DNA of 12,949 nt, taken from positions 1 to 12,949 of the forward strand of contig JAZSMJ010000086.1 in NCBI GenBank assembly GCA_045535815.1. The letters run 5' to 3'. A model generated the notes under the pieces. It had not been told where the DNA came from. It did not search any database and saw only the letters and a program-made list of their open reading frames with translations. The DNA is from JAZSMJ01 sp045535815 (lineage in GTDB: Bacteria; Bacillota; Clostridia; Oscillospirales; CAG-272). Shown piece by piece: positions 1-7,145 of the stretch; the stretch's first letter is position 1; each line of letters opens with the position of its first letter. The position numbers were made by a program, and so were the translations under genes.

Positions 1-294
1 ACCGCTTGGCCTCCGACTTTTGTTTATAAAGGGTATGGTGAATCTTATGTAGTTTATACACCCACAAGCAATGGCGACGTATTTACAGCTGACGACGAGA
101 TTCAGAATTATAATACATACTATGATTTTGATATCTACTCAAAGGGTAATTACTACGCTATAGCGGAAGCAATCAAGGCAATAATGAAAGCGAATAACTT
201 TTCGTATGTGCCGTCTCAGGATTCAACAGAAATGTATGAAGAAGATACGGGATATTATCACAAGACGTTAGTATTCGCAATTGAAAGGAGTTAA
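1..294 (+). CDS. Probable tail terminator/tail completion protein (5' end missing)
   Basis: The first frame of the window is open from base 1 to a TAA at 292-294, giving the last 97 residues of a protein whose start lies upstream. The fragment is rich in Tyr and Asp, ends in KTLVFAIERS, and contains an amphipathic helix (YYAIAEAIKAIMKAN, about residues 53-67). The helix-then-strand ending and the place directly before the major tail protein fit siphophage tail terminator or minor tail proteins, which cap the tail tube and join it to the head. That role rests mainly on gene order and overall look, not on a diagnostic motif. Its last codons contain the AAAGGAG ribosome binding site for the next gene, so the two are probably translated from one message. 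Confidence 0.6.
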   Translation, partial: TAWPPTFVYKGYGESYVVYTPTSNGDVFTADDEIQNYNTYYDFDIYSKGNYYAIAEAIKAIMKANNFSYVPSQDSTEMYEEDTGYYHKTLVFAIERS

Positions 295-299
295 ATATT

Positions 300-1046
300 A
301 TGGCAAAGATAGGACTTAATAACCTCAAATTCGGGATCCTTCACGAAGCAGGAGACACTGTTTCATACGGTGCAATGCAGTCACTCGGAAAAGCAGTTTC
401 AGCGAGTGTAAGTATCACTAACAATTCAGCAGTGTTATACGCAGATGACCATATCGCAGAGAGCGACACAACCTTCTCGACTGGTACAATCACACTCACA
501 GTTGACGACGACGGCGACGCAACATTCGCACCTTTACTCGGTCATGAAATTGACTCAGTTACAGGGGAAATGATCAGGAACGCCAACGACTCAGCTCCAT
601 ATGTCGGCGTCGGCAGAATCATAAACAAGCTGAAGAATAATGTACGCCTTTTCAAAGTGGAATTTCTCTCGAAGGTAAAGTTTGCTGAACCTTCACAGGA
701 AAGCAACACAAAGGGCGAAACAACAGAATTCGGAACACAGCAGGTTGAAGGAACTATCGCAACACTCGAAAGTGGTGAATGGAGTAAAACAAAGACATTC
801 ACAACACATTCTGAAGCCCTTGCGTACCTTGCTTCATGCTTCGGTCAGACAGTAACTGCTGACACATTCACAAGTGCTGGATCAGCAACATTCACACTTA
901 CAAACGCACCGTCAACTGTATTTTCAGTAACAGTAAACGGACTGCCTACAGAGGCGTACAGCGTGTCAGGAACTACACTGACATTTGACGAAGCTCCAAC
1001 AAGCGGAGCTGTTGTATATATCTCATACGCATACGACGCAGAATAA
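300..1046 (+). CDS. Major tail protein (phi13-like) with C-terminal beta domain
   Basis: This 248-residue protein should be the tail tube subunit that polymerises around the tape measure. The N-terminal part (about residues 1-180) has the pattern of Firmicutes siphophage major tail proteins: MAKIGLNNLKFGIL start, an acidic strand region near residues 65-80, and a K-rich strand with KFAEPSQE near residue 130. From about residue 186 a separate Ser/Thr/Val-rich segment follows, with SVTVNGLP and a TTLTFDEAP strand, ending YISYAYDAE. It looks like a small beta-sandwich appended to the tube subunit, as in several phages that display such domains outside the tube. An AAAGGAG site lies 9 nt before the ATG, within the end of the previous gene. 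A terminator-like hairpin follows the stop, consistent with a highly expressed gene insulated from its neighbours. Family placement is from recognition by eye. Confidence 0.85.
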   Translation: MAKIGLNNLKFGILHEAGDTVSYGAMQSLGKAVSASVSITNNSAVLYADDHIAESDTTFSTGTITLTVDDDGDATFAPLLGHEIDSVTGEMIRNANDSAPYVGVGRIINKLKNNVRLFKVEFLSKVKFAEPSQESNTKGETTEFGTQQVEGTIATLESGEWSKTKTFTTHSEALAYLASCFGQTVTADTFTSAGSATFTLTNAPSTVFSVTVNGLPTEAYSVSGTTLTFDEAPTSGAVVYISYAYDAE

Positions 1047-1053
1047 TCAAGCT

Positions 1054-1086
1054 GGGTGGGGCAACTCGCCCTGCCCTTTAATTTTA
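1054..1086 (+). terminator. Intrinsic terminator after the major tail gene
   Basis: A 9-bp stem pairs 1054-1062 with 1068-1076, including two G-T wobbles, around an AACTC loop. It is followed directly by TTTAATTTTA. It starts 7 nt after the major tail stop. It has the form of a rho-independent terminator. Because the tail genes continue downstream without an obvious new promoter, it is probably leaky and sets a step-down between the abundant tube protein and the scarcer downstream proteins. Confidence 0.7.
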
Positions 1087-1093
1087 CCTTAAA

Positions 1094-1205
1094 GAGCGGA
1101 AAGCCGCTCCACCTGCCGTGCAGGGGCGTATATAAATACGTTTAGCTCCCGTGCCACGAGTACGCAGAGTTTCTTTATCCGTTTTGACAAGTTCAAAGCG
1201 GATAA
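1094..1205 (+). other. Run of hairpins in the non-coding stretch before the chaperone gene
   Basis: The 191-base gap between major tail and chaperone genes holds no plausible gene. It carries consecutive inverted repeats: 1094-1099 with 1104-1109 (6 bp, AAAG loop); 1112-1116 with 1120-1124 (5 bp, CGT loop); 1127-1131 with 1136-1140 (5 bp, ATAA loop); and 1175-1187 with 1193-1205 (13 bp with one T-G wobble, CAAGT loop). The last is the strongest and sits about 32 nt before the next ATG, separated from it by an AT-rich stretch and the AAAGGAG site. Role unknown; candidates are RNA stability or processing, a second terminator, or translational control of the chaperone gene. Confidence 0.6.
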
Positions 1206-1237
1206 TGCTTTATTAAAAACTAAAGGAGAATTTTATT

Positions 1238-1585
1238 ATGAAAGATTTTTATACCGAGTTAGAACTCAACGGCAAGAAATATCTTTTATGCTTCGATCTT
1301 AACGTTATGGAAGCAATCCAGACAGAATACGGAACTATCGAGAAATGGTCTGCACTCACTTCCGGTGAATCAGGAGAAGCCGATGCAAAAGCTATTATAT
1401 TCGGCTTTACAGAAATGCTGAATGAAGGTATCGACATCAGCAATGAGCAGAACGGAACAAACGAGAAACCTCTTACACGTAAGCAGGTCGGAAGAATGAT
1501 AACGCAGCTCGGACTGTCAAACGTAGGGGAAAAGCTTGGTGAAGCTATAGGCATAGCAAACAAAGACGAAGCAAAAAACGAATAA
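1238..1585 (+). CDS. Tail assembly chaperone, short form (gpG-like)
   Basis: This 115-residue acidic protein sits between the major tail protein and the tape measure, the position of the lambda gpG class of tail assembly chaperones. These bind the tape measure and recruit tube subunits during assembly and are not part of the finished virion. The N-terminus (MKDFYTELELNGKKYLLCFDLNVMEAI) followed by a helical region and a TRKQVGRMITQLGL segment is typical of Firmicutes members. An AAAGGAG site precedes the ATG. The final codons GCA AAA AAC GAA TAA contain a slippery heptamer, so part of the ribosomes should shift to the -1 frame and make a longer protein. The short form is expected to be the major product. 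Confidence 0.82.
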   Translation: MKDFYTELELNGKKYLLCFDLNVMEAIQTEYGTIEKWSALTSGESGEADAKAIIFGFTEMLNEGIDISNEQNGTNEKPLTRKQVGRMITQLGLSNVGEKLGEAIGIANKDEAKNE

Positions 1586-1629
1586 TCCACTCAGATGACG
1601 AAATCAATCCAGAAATCGAATTTGAGTGG
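1573..1629 (+). promoter_or_regulatory. -1 programmed frameshift signal: slippery site plus stem-loop
   Basis: The heptamer A AAA AAC occupies 1573-1579 in the correct phase (GCA AAA AAC in the zero frame), the canonical X XXY YYZ form. After a 7-nt spacer, CCACTCA (1587-1593) is perfectly complementary to TGAGTGG (1623-1629). Three more pairs inside (one G-T) extend the stem to 10 bp with a loop of about 23 nt. Heptamer, spacer length and stem all fit a bacterial or phage -1 frameshift element. The zero-frame stop UAA lies just past the heptamer, within the spacer, which limits extension of the unshifted product to one further sense codon. Confidence 0.85.
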
Positions 1630-1818
1630 TTTTACATCATCGGACTGAAAATGGGATTTACTCAGAAGGAAATCGGACACATGACAGTCCGAAAGTTTTC
1701 TCGATTCTATAAAGCATACAAGCAGAATTTTGACATAGAATTATGCTTGTATATCAGTCAGAAAACATATGGGAAACTTGAAGAAGAATCAATCGACGAC
1801 GAAGATTGGATCAAGTAA
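1579..1818 (+). CDS. Tail assembly chaperone frameshift extension (gpT part of gpGT-like product)
   Basis: After a -1 slip on A_AAA_AAC, reading resumes at CGA (1579) and stays open for 79 codons to TAA at 1816-1818. With the upstream 114 residues this gives a 193-residue fusion. The extension contains FEWFYIIGLKMGFTQKEIGH and a RKFSRFYKAYKQNFD helix, then an acidic tail ending EDWIK. A small helical domain of this type is the usual T part of such fusions, thought to bind the tape measure. No ATG with a ribosome binding site opens this frame near its start; the first internal ATG (1651) would remove the first part of the domain, so frameshifting is the better explanation. The stop lies 15 nt before the tape measure ATG, whose GAGGAGG site lies between. 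Confidence 0.82.
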   Translation, partial: RIIHSDDEINPEIEFEWFYIIGLKMGFTQKEIGHMTVRKFSRFYKAYKQNFDIELCLYISQKTYGKLEEESIDDEDWIK

Positions 1819-1833
1819 GAGAGGAGGGCGAAC

Positions 1834-4800
1834 ATGGCTTTTGGCGGTACAATTAAGCTACAAGGAGAAACCGAGTATAAAAGAGCATTACGAAGCATTA
1901 AAGACAGCTTGACACTTGTCGGCTCGGAATTAAAACTTGTTAGTTCTCAGTTCTCCAGCAACAGCAAAAGCGTTGAAGCACTCACAGCAAAAAACGAAGT
2001 CCTTACGAAAAAGCTATCACAGCAGAAATCCGCACTGGATCTCGCAACAGATATGCTGAGAAAAGCAAAGGAAAACTACGAACAGAACTCCAACACCGTA
2101 AAGGAATGGAGCGACAAGCTTACGCAGGCAAAATCGAAGCTCGAAAACCTCACACAAGGAACGACAGCGAACTCTGCCGAGGTCGTAAAGCTTTATAACA
2201 ACGTAGAAACAGCGCAGCAGAAACTTGACAAGGCGAACACAGAATTAGAGGACGCAAAGAAGGCACTCGACAATGCAAAGCAGTCAGGAACAGCAACCGC
2301 AGCAGAAATCGCAAAGCTGGAAGCAAACGTTGAAAAAGCTCAGAAAAAAGTTGACAAGGCAAACGCAACACTTGAAACAGCTCAGAAGGATTTTGACAAG
2401 TACGCTGACAGTGCCGGACTGGCTTCCGATGAAGTCAGGGAATGTGCCGAACAGGTAAGTAAAGCAGATTCAGAACTTAATCGAGCAAACAGCACGTATG
2501 AAGCCGCCGCAAGGACTGTAGACAAGTGGCAGACAGCAGTTAATAATGCGCAGACAGAAGTTAATGAAACCACAAGCGAAATCGAGCAGAACAGGCAGGC
2601 AATGGACAGGCTCGGAGACGAAATCGACGATACATCCAGCAGTGCTGAAAGAAGTGCTAATGGCGGTTTTACAGTCTTAAAAGGGGCATTGGCTGACCTC
2701 GCTTCAAGTGCTTTAAGAATGGCACTTGATCAGGTTCGAGACGCTATCAAAGGAATTATCGAAGCAGGTTCAAACTTTGAAGCAGGAATGTCAAAAGTCG
2801 GTGCTGTCTCAGGTGCAACCGGAGAGGATCTTGACAAGCTAAGAGACAAGGCAAAGGAAATGGGGCAGACGACAAAGTTCTCTGCAACGGAAGCTTCCGA
2901 AGCCTTTAACTACATGGCTATGGCAGGCTGGAAAACAGAAGATATGCTGGGCGGTATAGAAGGCGTAATGAACCTTGCCGCAGCTTCCGGAGAGGATCTT
3001 GCCACAACCTCAGATATCGTTACCGATGCATTAACAGCTATGGGATATAGTGCAAAGGATTCAGGCAGGCTCGCAGACGTTATGGCGGCTGCAAGTTCAA
3101 ACGCTAACACCAATGTCGCAATGATGGGCGAAACCTTCAAGTACGCCGCACCTTTAGTCGGTGCTATGGGCTACACAATGGAAGATACAGCAGAACAAAT
3201 CGGATTAATGGCTAATGCCGGAATCAAGGGTGAAATGGCTGGTACTGCTTTACGTTCAGTCCTTACAAGGCTTGCAAGTCCTACAAAGGATGTAAGCGAC
3301 GCTATGGCACAGCTCGGCATTACAACCGACGACGTTCTCAAAAACTCAGACGGCACTATGCGTTCACTTTCAGAGGCAATGGCGTTTCTGAGAGAAAAAA
3401 TGGTCGGGCTTGACGAGACTACACAAGCGCAGGTCGCAAGCTCCATAGCAGGCAAGAACGCAATGTCAGGCTTTTTGGCAATTATAAATGCCGCTCCAGC
3501 AGACATTGACAAACTATCAACAGCAATCAAGAATAGCGACGGTGCAGCTCAGGAAATGGCTGCAACCATGAATGACAATCTTTCCGGCGATATCACTCTT
3601 ATGAAGTCAAATCTCGAAAGCCTTCAGATCACTTTATACGAGAAATTTCAGCCTGCTTTACGTGAAGGTGTAGCAGCTTTAAATGATATCATAGACAAAG
3701 TAAAAGTCGCAGCAGAATGGATTGACAAGAACCTCGGCACTGTATTAATCACGGCAACAGGATTAATGACAGCCTTCACTGCTCAGGTTATCGCCAACAA
3801 AGTGGCAGTTATAGCCGCAACAGCAGCAGAGCAGGGAATGACTATTGCACAGTACGCCATGGCAACGGCTCAGAGCGTCCTGAATGCCGCTATGAATGCA
3901 AACCCTATAGGATTAATCATAATCGCAATTACAGCCCTTGTAGCCGCCTTCAAGTACCTTTGGGATAACTGTGAAGGATTCAGAAACTTTTGGCTGGGCT
4001 TATGGGATGCAGCAAAGCAGGCTTGGGAATCCTTCAAGGAAAACTGGTCGGCTGGCATGGATCAAATCAAAGCAGCCTTTGATAAATTCAAAGAAGGATT
4101 TGAAAAGGCTGTAAACAACATCAAAGCAGGATTTGAAGGCGTAAAAGCTTCCTTCACTGTATTTAAGCAGGTATGGCAGAACGGCTGGGAAAATGTAAAA
4201 AAAGCACTCCAGAACGCATGGGAAAACATAAAGAACGCAGTCAAAGTCGGACTTATGTTTATAGTCGAACTTGTCAAAGGGTATTTTAAAATTATCACCC
4301 TTCCATGGCGTTTAATATGGGAAAACTACGGTGATACGATAATTCAGGCTTGGGAAACTATCAAAACAGCCGTGGGAAATGCAATAAACGCTGTGCAAAA
4401 TGTCATTATTACAATTACAACAGCAATAGCGACAAAGGCAAGTACAATCTGGAACGCTATATACGCCGTTATAACAGCCATTGTAACGGCGATTAAAACA
4501 AAGGTAACAGATATATGGAATAAGATATCTGCCGTGGTTACAGCCGTCACAACGGTGATTAAAGCTAAGATTACGACCGTATTCAATTCAATCAAGGATT
4601 TTGTAACGACCGTTTGGGAAGCTATCAAAACAAAGATCTCGGACGCAATTACAAAAGCAAAGGAAGTTGTAACGAACGTCGTAAACACGATAAAAGATAT
4701 CATAACGACAGTATTTAACGCAGTAAAGACAACAGCAACAAACATATGGAACGCAATCAGAAACGCTGTGACTGAGCCTATAAACAGAGCTAAAGAAGCA

Positions 4801-5367
4801 GTGTCAACAGCCGTAGACAACATCAAGAGCACTGTATCGAATGTTTTCAACTCAATCAAGACTACAGCAACGAGCGTTTGGAATTCCATTAAGGACGCAA
4901 TTACGTCTCCAATAGAAAAGGCACGAGACACAGTAAAAAATGCGATAGACAAGATGAAAGGCTTTTTCAACTTTTCATGGAGTCTGCCGAAAATTAAGCT
5001 TCCGCATTTCAGCATTGACGGGAAGTTCTCTTTGAATCCACCTTCAGTGCCTAAGTTTAATATCGAGTGGTACAAGAAGGCTATGGACAATCCGATGCTT
5101 TTAACCAGTCCAACGATCTTCGGAATGCAGAACGGCAGACTTCTCGGGGCAGGTGAAGCAGGGGCAGAAGTAGTGTCCGGTGCTGATAAACTTATGAGTA
5201 TGATTAAGACAGCCGTGGACAGCTCCAGCAGAACGCCAGCCGCTCCAGATTATTATTTGATGCTATCAGCATTTAAGCAGGCATTAAGGGAAATGAAAGT
5301 TGAAATGGATTCAGACGAAATGGGCAGATTCGTTGAAAGAACTGTAGCCGACGCAATCTACACGTAA
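1834..5367 (+). CDS. Tail tape measure protein
   Basis: At 1177 residues this is the longest gene here and follows the chaperones, as tape measure genes do. It sets tail length, fills the tube and is ejected with DNA into the host envelope. Residues about 10-270 are a long Lys/Glu/Ala-rich coiled coil. The conserved PhageMin_Tail-type region begins near residue 314 (NFEAGMSKVGAVSGA) and runs through MAMAGWKTEDM to about 530. A strongly hydrophobic stretch lies at about 637-712 (TVLITATGLMTAF, then NPIGLIIIAITALVAAF), likely membrane-inserting. Residues about 830-1040 carry repeated IWNAI/VWNSI/VFNSIK motifs at near-regular spacing. The C-terminal part is a PKIKLPHFSIDG segment, a GAGEAGAEVVSG turn typical of tape measures, and a final helix. 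No lytic transglycosylase or peptidase motif was recognised. A GAGGAGG site lies about 9 nt before the ATG. Antisense open frames over this gene are shadows. Confidence 0.93.
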   Translation: MAFGGTIKLQGETEYKRALRSIKDSLTLVGSELKLVSSQFSSNSKSVEALTAKNEVLTKKLSQQKSALDLATDMLRKAKENYEQNSNTVKEWSDKLTQAKSKLENLTQGTTANSAEVVKLYNNVETAQQKLDKANTELEDAKKALDNAKQSGTATAAEIAKLEANVEKAQKKVDKANATLETAQKDFDKYADSAGLASDEVRECAEQVSKADSELNRANSTYEAAARTVDKWQTAVNNAQTEVNETTSEIEQNRQAMDRLGDEIDDTSSSAERSANGGFTVLKGALADLASSALRMALDQVRDAIKGIIEAGSNFEAGMSKVGAVSGATGEDLDKLRDKAKEMGQTTKFSATEASEAFNYMAMAGWKTEDMLGGIEGVMNLAAASGEDLATTSDIVTDALTAMGYSAKDSGRLADVMAAASSNANTNVAMMGETFKYAAPLVGAMGYTMEDTAEQIGLMANAGIKGEMAGTALRSVLTRLASPTKDVSDAMAQLGITTDDVLKNSDGTMRSLSEAMAFLREKMVGLDETTQAQVASSIAGKNAMSGFLAIINAAPADIDKLSTAIKNSDGAAQEMAATMNDNLSGDITLMKSNLESLQITLYEKFQPALREGVAALNDIIDKVKVAAEWIDKNLGTVLITATGLMTAFTAQVIANKVAVIAATAAEQGMTIAQYAMATAQSVLNAAMNANPIGLIIIAITALVAAFKYLWDNCEGFRNFWLGLWDAAKQAWESFKENWSAGMDQIKAAFDKFKEGFEKAVNNIKAGFEGVKASFTVFKQVWQNGWENVKKALQNAWENIKNAVKVGLMFIVELVKGYFKIITLPWRLIWENYGDTIIQAWETIKTAVGNAINAVQNVIITITTAIATKASTIWNAIYAVITAIVTAIKTKVTDIWNKISAVVTAVTTVIKAKITTVFNSIKDFVTTVWEAIKTKISDAITKAKEVVTNVVNTIKDIITTVFNAVKTTATNIWNAIRNAVTEPINRAKEAVSTAVDNIKSTVSNVFNSIKTTATSVWNSIKDAITSPIEKARDTVKNAIDKMKGFFNFSWSLPKIKLPHFSIDGKFSLNPPSVPKFNIEWYKKAMDNPMLLTSPTIFGMQNGRLLGAGEAGAEVVSGADKLMSMIKTAVDSSSRTPAAPDYYLMLSAFKQALREMKVEMDSDEMGRFVERTVADAIYT

Positions 5368-5380
5368 GAGGTGACAATTA

Positions 5381-6100
5381 ATGAATTATGTAATACTTAA
5401 CGGCAATAAATCAACAGCCGTACAAGGGCTTTTGATTCAGGAATTGCCGCCAGTTTCAAAACCTCAGATGCGTAGCAGTATAGAAACCATAGACGGACGT
5501 GACGGGGATCTCATAACCCGTCTCGGCTATGCTGCATACGATAAGATTTTAACCATAGGACTGAAAAAAGACGCAGATATAAACGACGTAATATCCTACT
5601 TTGTAAACAATAACGAAGGGGCTGTGACATTCAGCAATGAACCGGACTTTTACTATCGCTATTCAATTCTTGAAGCAATAGACTTTGAAAGGCTGATCAG
5701 GTTCAGGCAGGCAAAAGTTACGATGCACATACAGCCGTTTAAATTCTCATTGAACGAAGGTAATACTGAGTTTTTACTTCCAGCAGATAAAAACCTTCTT
5801 GTCATTAACTCAGGTAACATTTACTCGAAGCCTATAATCTCAATCAAGGGATTCGGGGACGTTAATGTATCACTTAACGGAACTCAGATATTTACGATTC
5901 GGTTCAGCACTACAGCCGCCGAAACAATCACCATTGACACAGAGGCAATGGAAGCATACGACGATAGAAAACTAAGGAACAGGGATGTTACTGGCGATTA
6001 TAATAAGTTGCATTTACAGATAGGAAGAAACGCAATAAAATTCAGCGGCACTGGCATAGTTTCAGAGGTTTTAATCGAGAAGTATTCGAGGTGGATTTAA
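5381..6100 (+). CDS. Distal tail protein (Dit)
   Basis: The 239-residue product has the size and position (next after the tape measure) of Dit, the hexameric hub that joins tail tube to baseplate and adhesion apparatus. The N-terminal domain shows the common Dit run: an opening strand with a short loop, SSIETIDGRDGDLITRLGYA (about residues 32-51), the YDKILTIGL strand, a helix ahead of NNNEGAVTFSNEPDFYYRY, and RFRQAKVTMHIQPF near residue 120. The rest (about 130-239) is a beta-rich galectin-like half containing SKPIISIKGFGDVNVSLNGT. At 239 residues it has no room for a large added carbohydrate-binding module. The ATG is preceded by AAGAGGTG, and the stop overlaps the next start in TAATG. Confidence 0.85.
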   Translation: MNYVILNGNKSTAVQGLLIQELPPVSKPQMRSSIETIDGRDGDLITRLGYAAYDKILTIGLKKDADINDVISYFVNNNEGAVTFSNEPDFYYRYSILEAIDFERLIRFRQAKVTMHIQPFKFSLNEGNTEFLLPADKNLLVINSGNIYSKPIISIKGFGDVNVSLNGTQIFTIRFSTTAAETITIDTEAMEAYDDRKLRNRDVTGDYNKLHLQIGRNAIKFSGTGIVSEVLIEKYSRWI

Positions 6101-6267
6101 TGAAGATCAAAAAAATAGTTTTAGGTGCTCCTGAAGTCCAGATCAAAACAGGGTTTAAGGTGGTTGACACAGGACTGAAGCTCGTAACGTGCACTCAGGA
6201 AGAATATGACGCAATGGAAGTCCATGACGACAATACACTTTACTTTATAGCGGAGGTGGAAGAATAA
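6100..6267 (+). CDS. Small phage protein with EYDA...NTLYFI motif (55 aa)
   Basis: A 55-residue reading frame starts within the Dit stop (TAATG at 6098-6102) and ends overlapping the next start (TAATG at 6265-6269), so it fits exactly between its neighbours by translational coupling. Its end, with TCTQEEYDAMEVHDDNTLYF, matches a short motif (T-x-EYDAL, then D-x-NTLYxI) often found at the ends of phage fibre or structural proteins in Firmicutes. It has no signal peptide or membrane segment. No function is known to me; as a stand-alone unit between Dit and adhesin genes it may be a small fibre or baseplate accessory, or a remnant of a longer fibre protein. Confidence 0.75.
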   Translation: MKIKKIVLGAPEVQIKTGFKVVDTGLKLVTCTQEEYDAMEVHDDNTLYFIAEVEE

Positions 6268-7145
6268 TGGCTATTACAGGAGCAGGAACGCAGGCAGATC
6301 CGTATATCGTACATAGTTATAATGAACTACGAGAATTAAAGACCTGCCGAAATGGTAACAACTTGTTGTATGCGAAATTGGCGAATGACATTAACTGCAA
6401 CGACTATAGCGTTGATTTTGAATGGGAAACTGTAGAAATTGGTGACAGTAATTCAGGTGGAATGGCGATGGAACTCGACCTTGACGGACACACAGTAAAG
6501 AATATAAAGGTCAAGGCAGGCAGTAAGTTGTTTGATCTTAAACGGTTCTCACAGAGTTATTCGGCTATCAAAAACGGAAAAATTTTAAACGCATTTCTGA
6601 ATAATGCGCACAGTGGGATAGTTGGTGCAAGTAATAGTTATAATCTATTACAGAATCTGAGTATAAGCATTAATGCAACAGGGATTACGGATAGAGTATT
6701 CAACTCTGTTGGCATTGATTCTTGTGCAATCTATATAGAATCGTTAAGGTTTTCATCTCAGCCGTTTTATGGCTGCACGCTTGTAAACTCCGACCTAAAG
6801 TTTATAGTAGAAGATTTGAATGCAAAAGCACTTTTTAGCGGTGGGTCATTGTCTGATTGTAGAATGACCGGAAAATGCAAAGGAAGAGTGGCTTCGCCTG
6901 TTACAGGGGTAACATCAAACAATTGCGTATTCAGTGTTGATTTGACGGAAGCAAATCGAGGTTCTTATGCAGGAACTATAAATGCGTTTTCAAGTGGGTC
7001 GGGAATCTGCAATATAAGTCTACCACCACCCGATGTTGCTTTAAGTGGCGGTGGAAATGTTATAAACGTAACATCAGAGGAAATTATCAACGGCGATGCA
7101 CTAAGAGCAAAAGGCTTTTTAGTTGTAAACGTAGTAGGTGATTAA
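6267..7145 (+). CDS. Putative tail adhesin/fibre, beta-helix-like
   Basis: This 292-residue protein opens with GAGTQADPYIVHSYNELREL, a start common in pectin-lyase-like right-handed beta-helix proteins, followed by LANDINCND and ELDLDGHTVKNIKV, typical of beta-helix rungs. The body continues with short Asn/Ser/Gly-rich strands and turns (NAHSGIVGASNSYN, LSDCRMTGKCKGRV). No catalytic residues can be assigned. In phages such folds form trimeric fibres or spikes that touch surface polysaccharide, sometimes degrading it. It has several scattered cysteines and at least seven TTG leucine codons, against three seen in the much longer Tal-like gene, suggesting a separate origin. A GGAGGTGG site lies in the end of the preceding gene. 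The stop abuts the next ATG. The fold call is moderate; host-contact role is inferred from place and fold. Confidence 0.65.
   Translation: MAITGAGTQADPYIVHSYNELRELKTCRNGNNLLYAKLANDINCNDYSVDFEWETVEIGDSNSGGMAMELDLDGHTVKNIKVKAGSKLFDLKRFSQSYSAIKNGKILNAFLNNAHSGIVGASNSYNLLQNLSISINATGITDRVFNSVGIDSCAIYIESLRFSSQPFYGCTLVNSDLKFIVEDLNAKALFSGGSLSDCRMTGKCKGRVASPVTGVTSNNCVFSVDLTEANRGSYAGTINAFSSGSGICNISLPPPDVALSGGGNVINVTSEEIINGDALRAKGFLVVNVVGD

Noticed and set aside
542..802. 86-codon - strand open frame within the major tail gene
   Set aside because: Antisense to a well-supported structural gene, with no recognisable protein features.
1141..1174. Possible extra hairpin around CTCCCGTG and CACGAG
   Set aside because: Pairing needs bulges and leaves a loop too small to form; not counted among the hairpins of this gap.
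1249..1590. 113-codon - strand open frame opposite the tail chaperone gene
   Set aside because: Mirrors the chaperone frame; the + strand has a ribosome site, family pattern and frameshift signal.
4344..5090. 248-codon open frame on the - strand inside the tape measure gene
   Set aside because: It is a shadow of the repetitive Ala/Thr/Val-rich coding sequence; the predicted protein is low-complexity and hydrophobic, and the + strand frame is clearly the tape measure.
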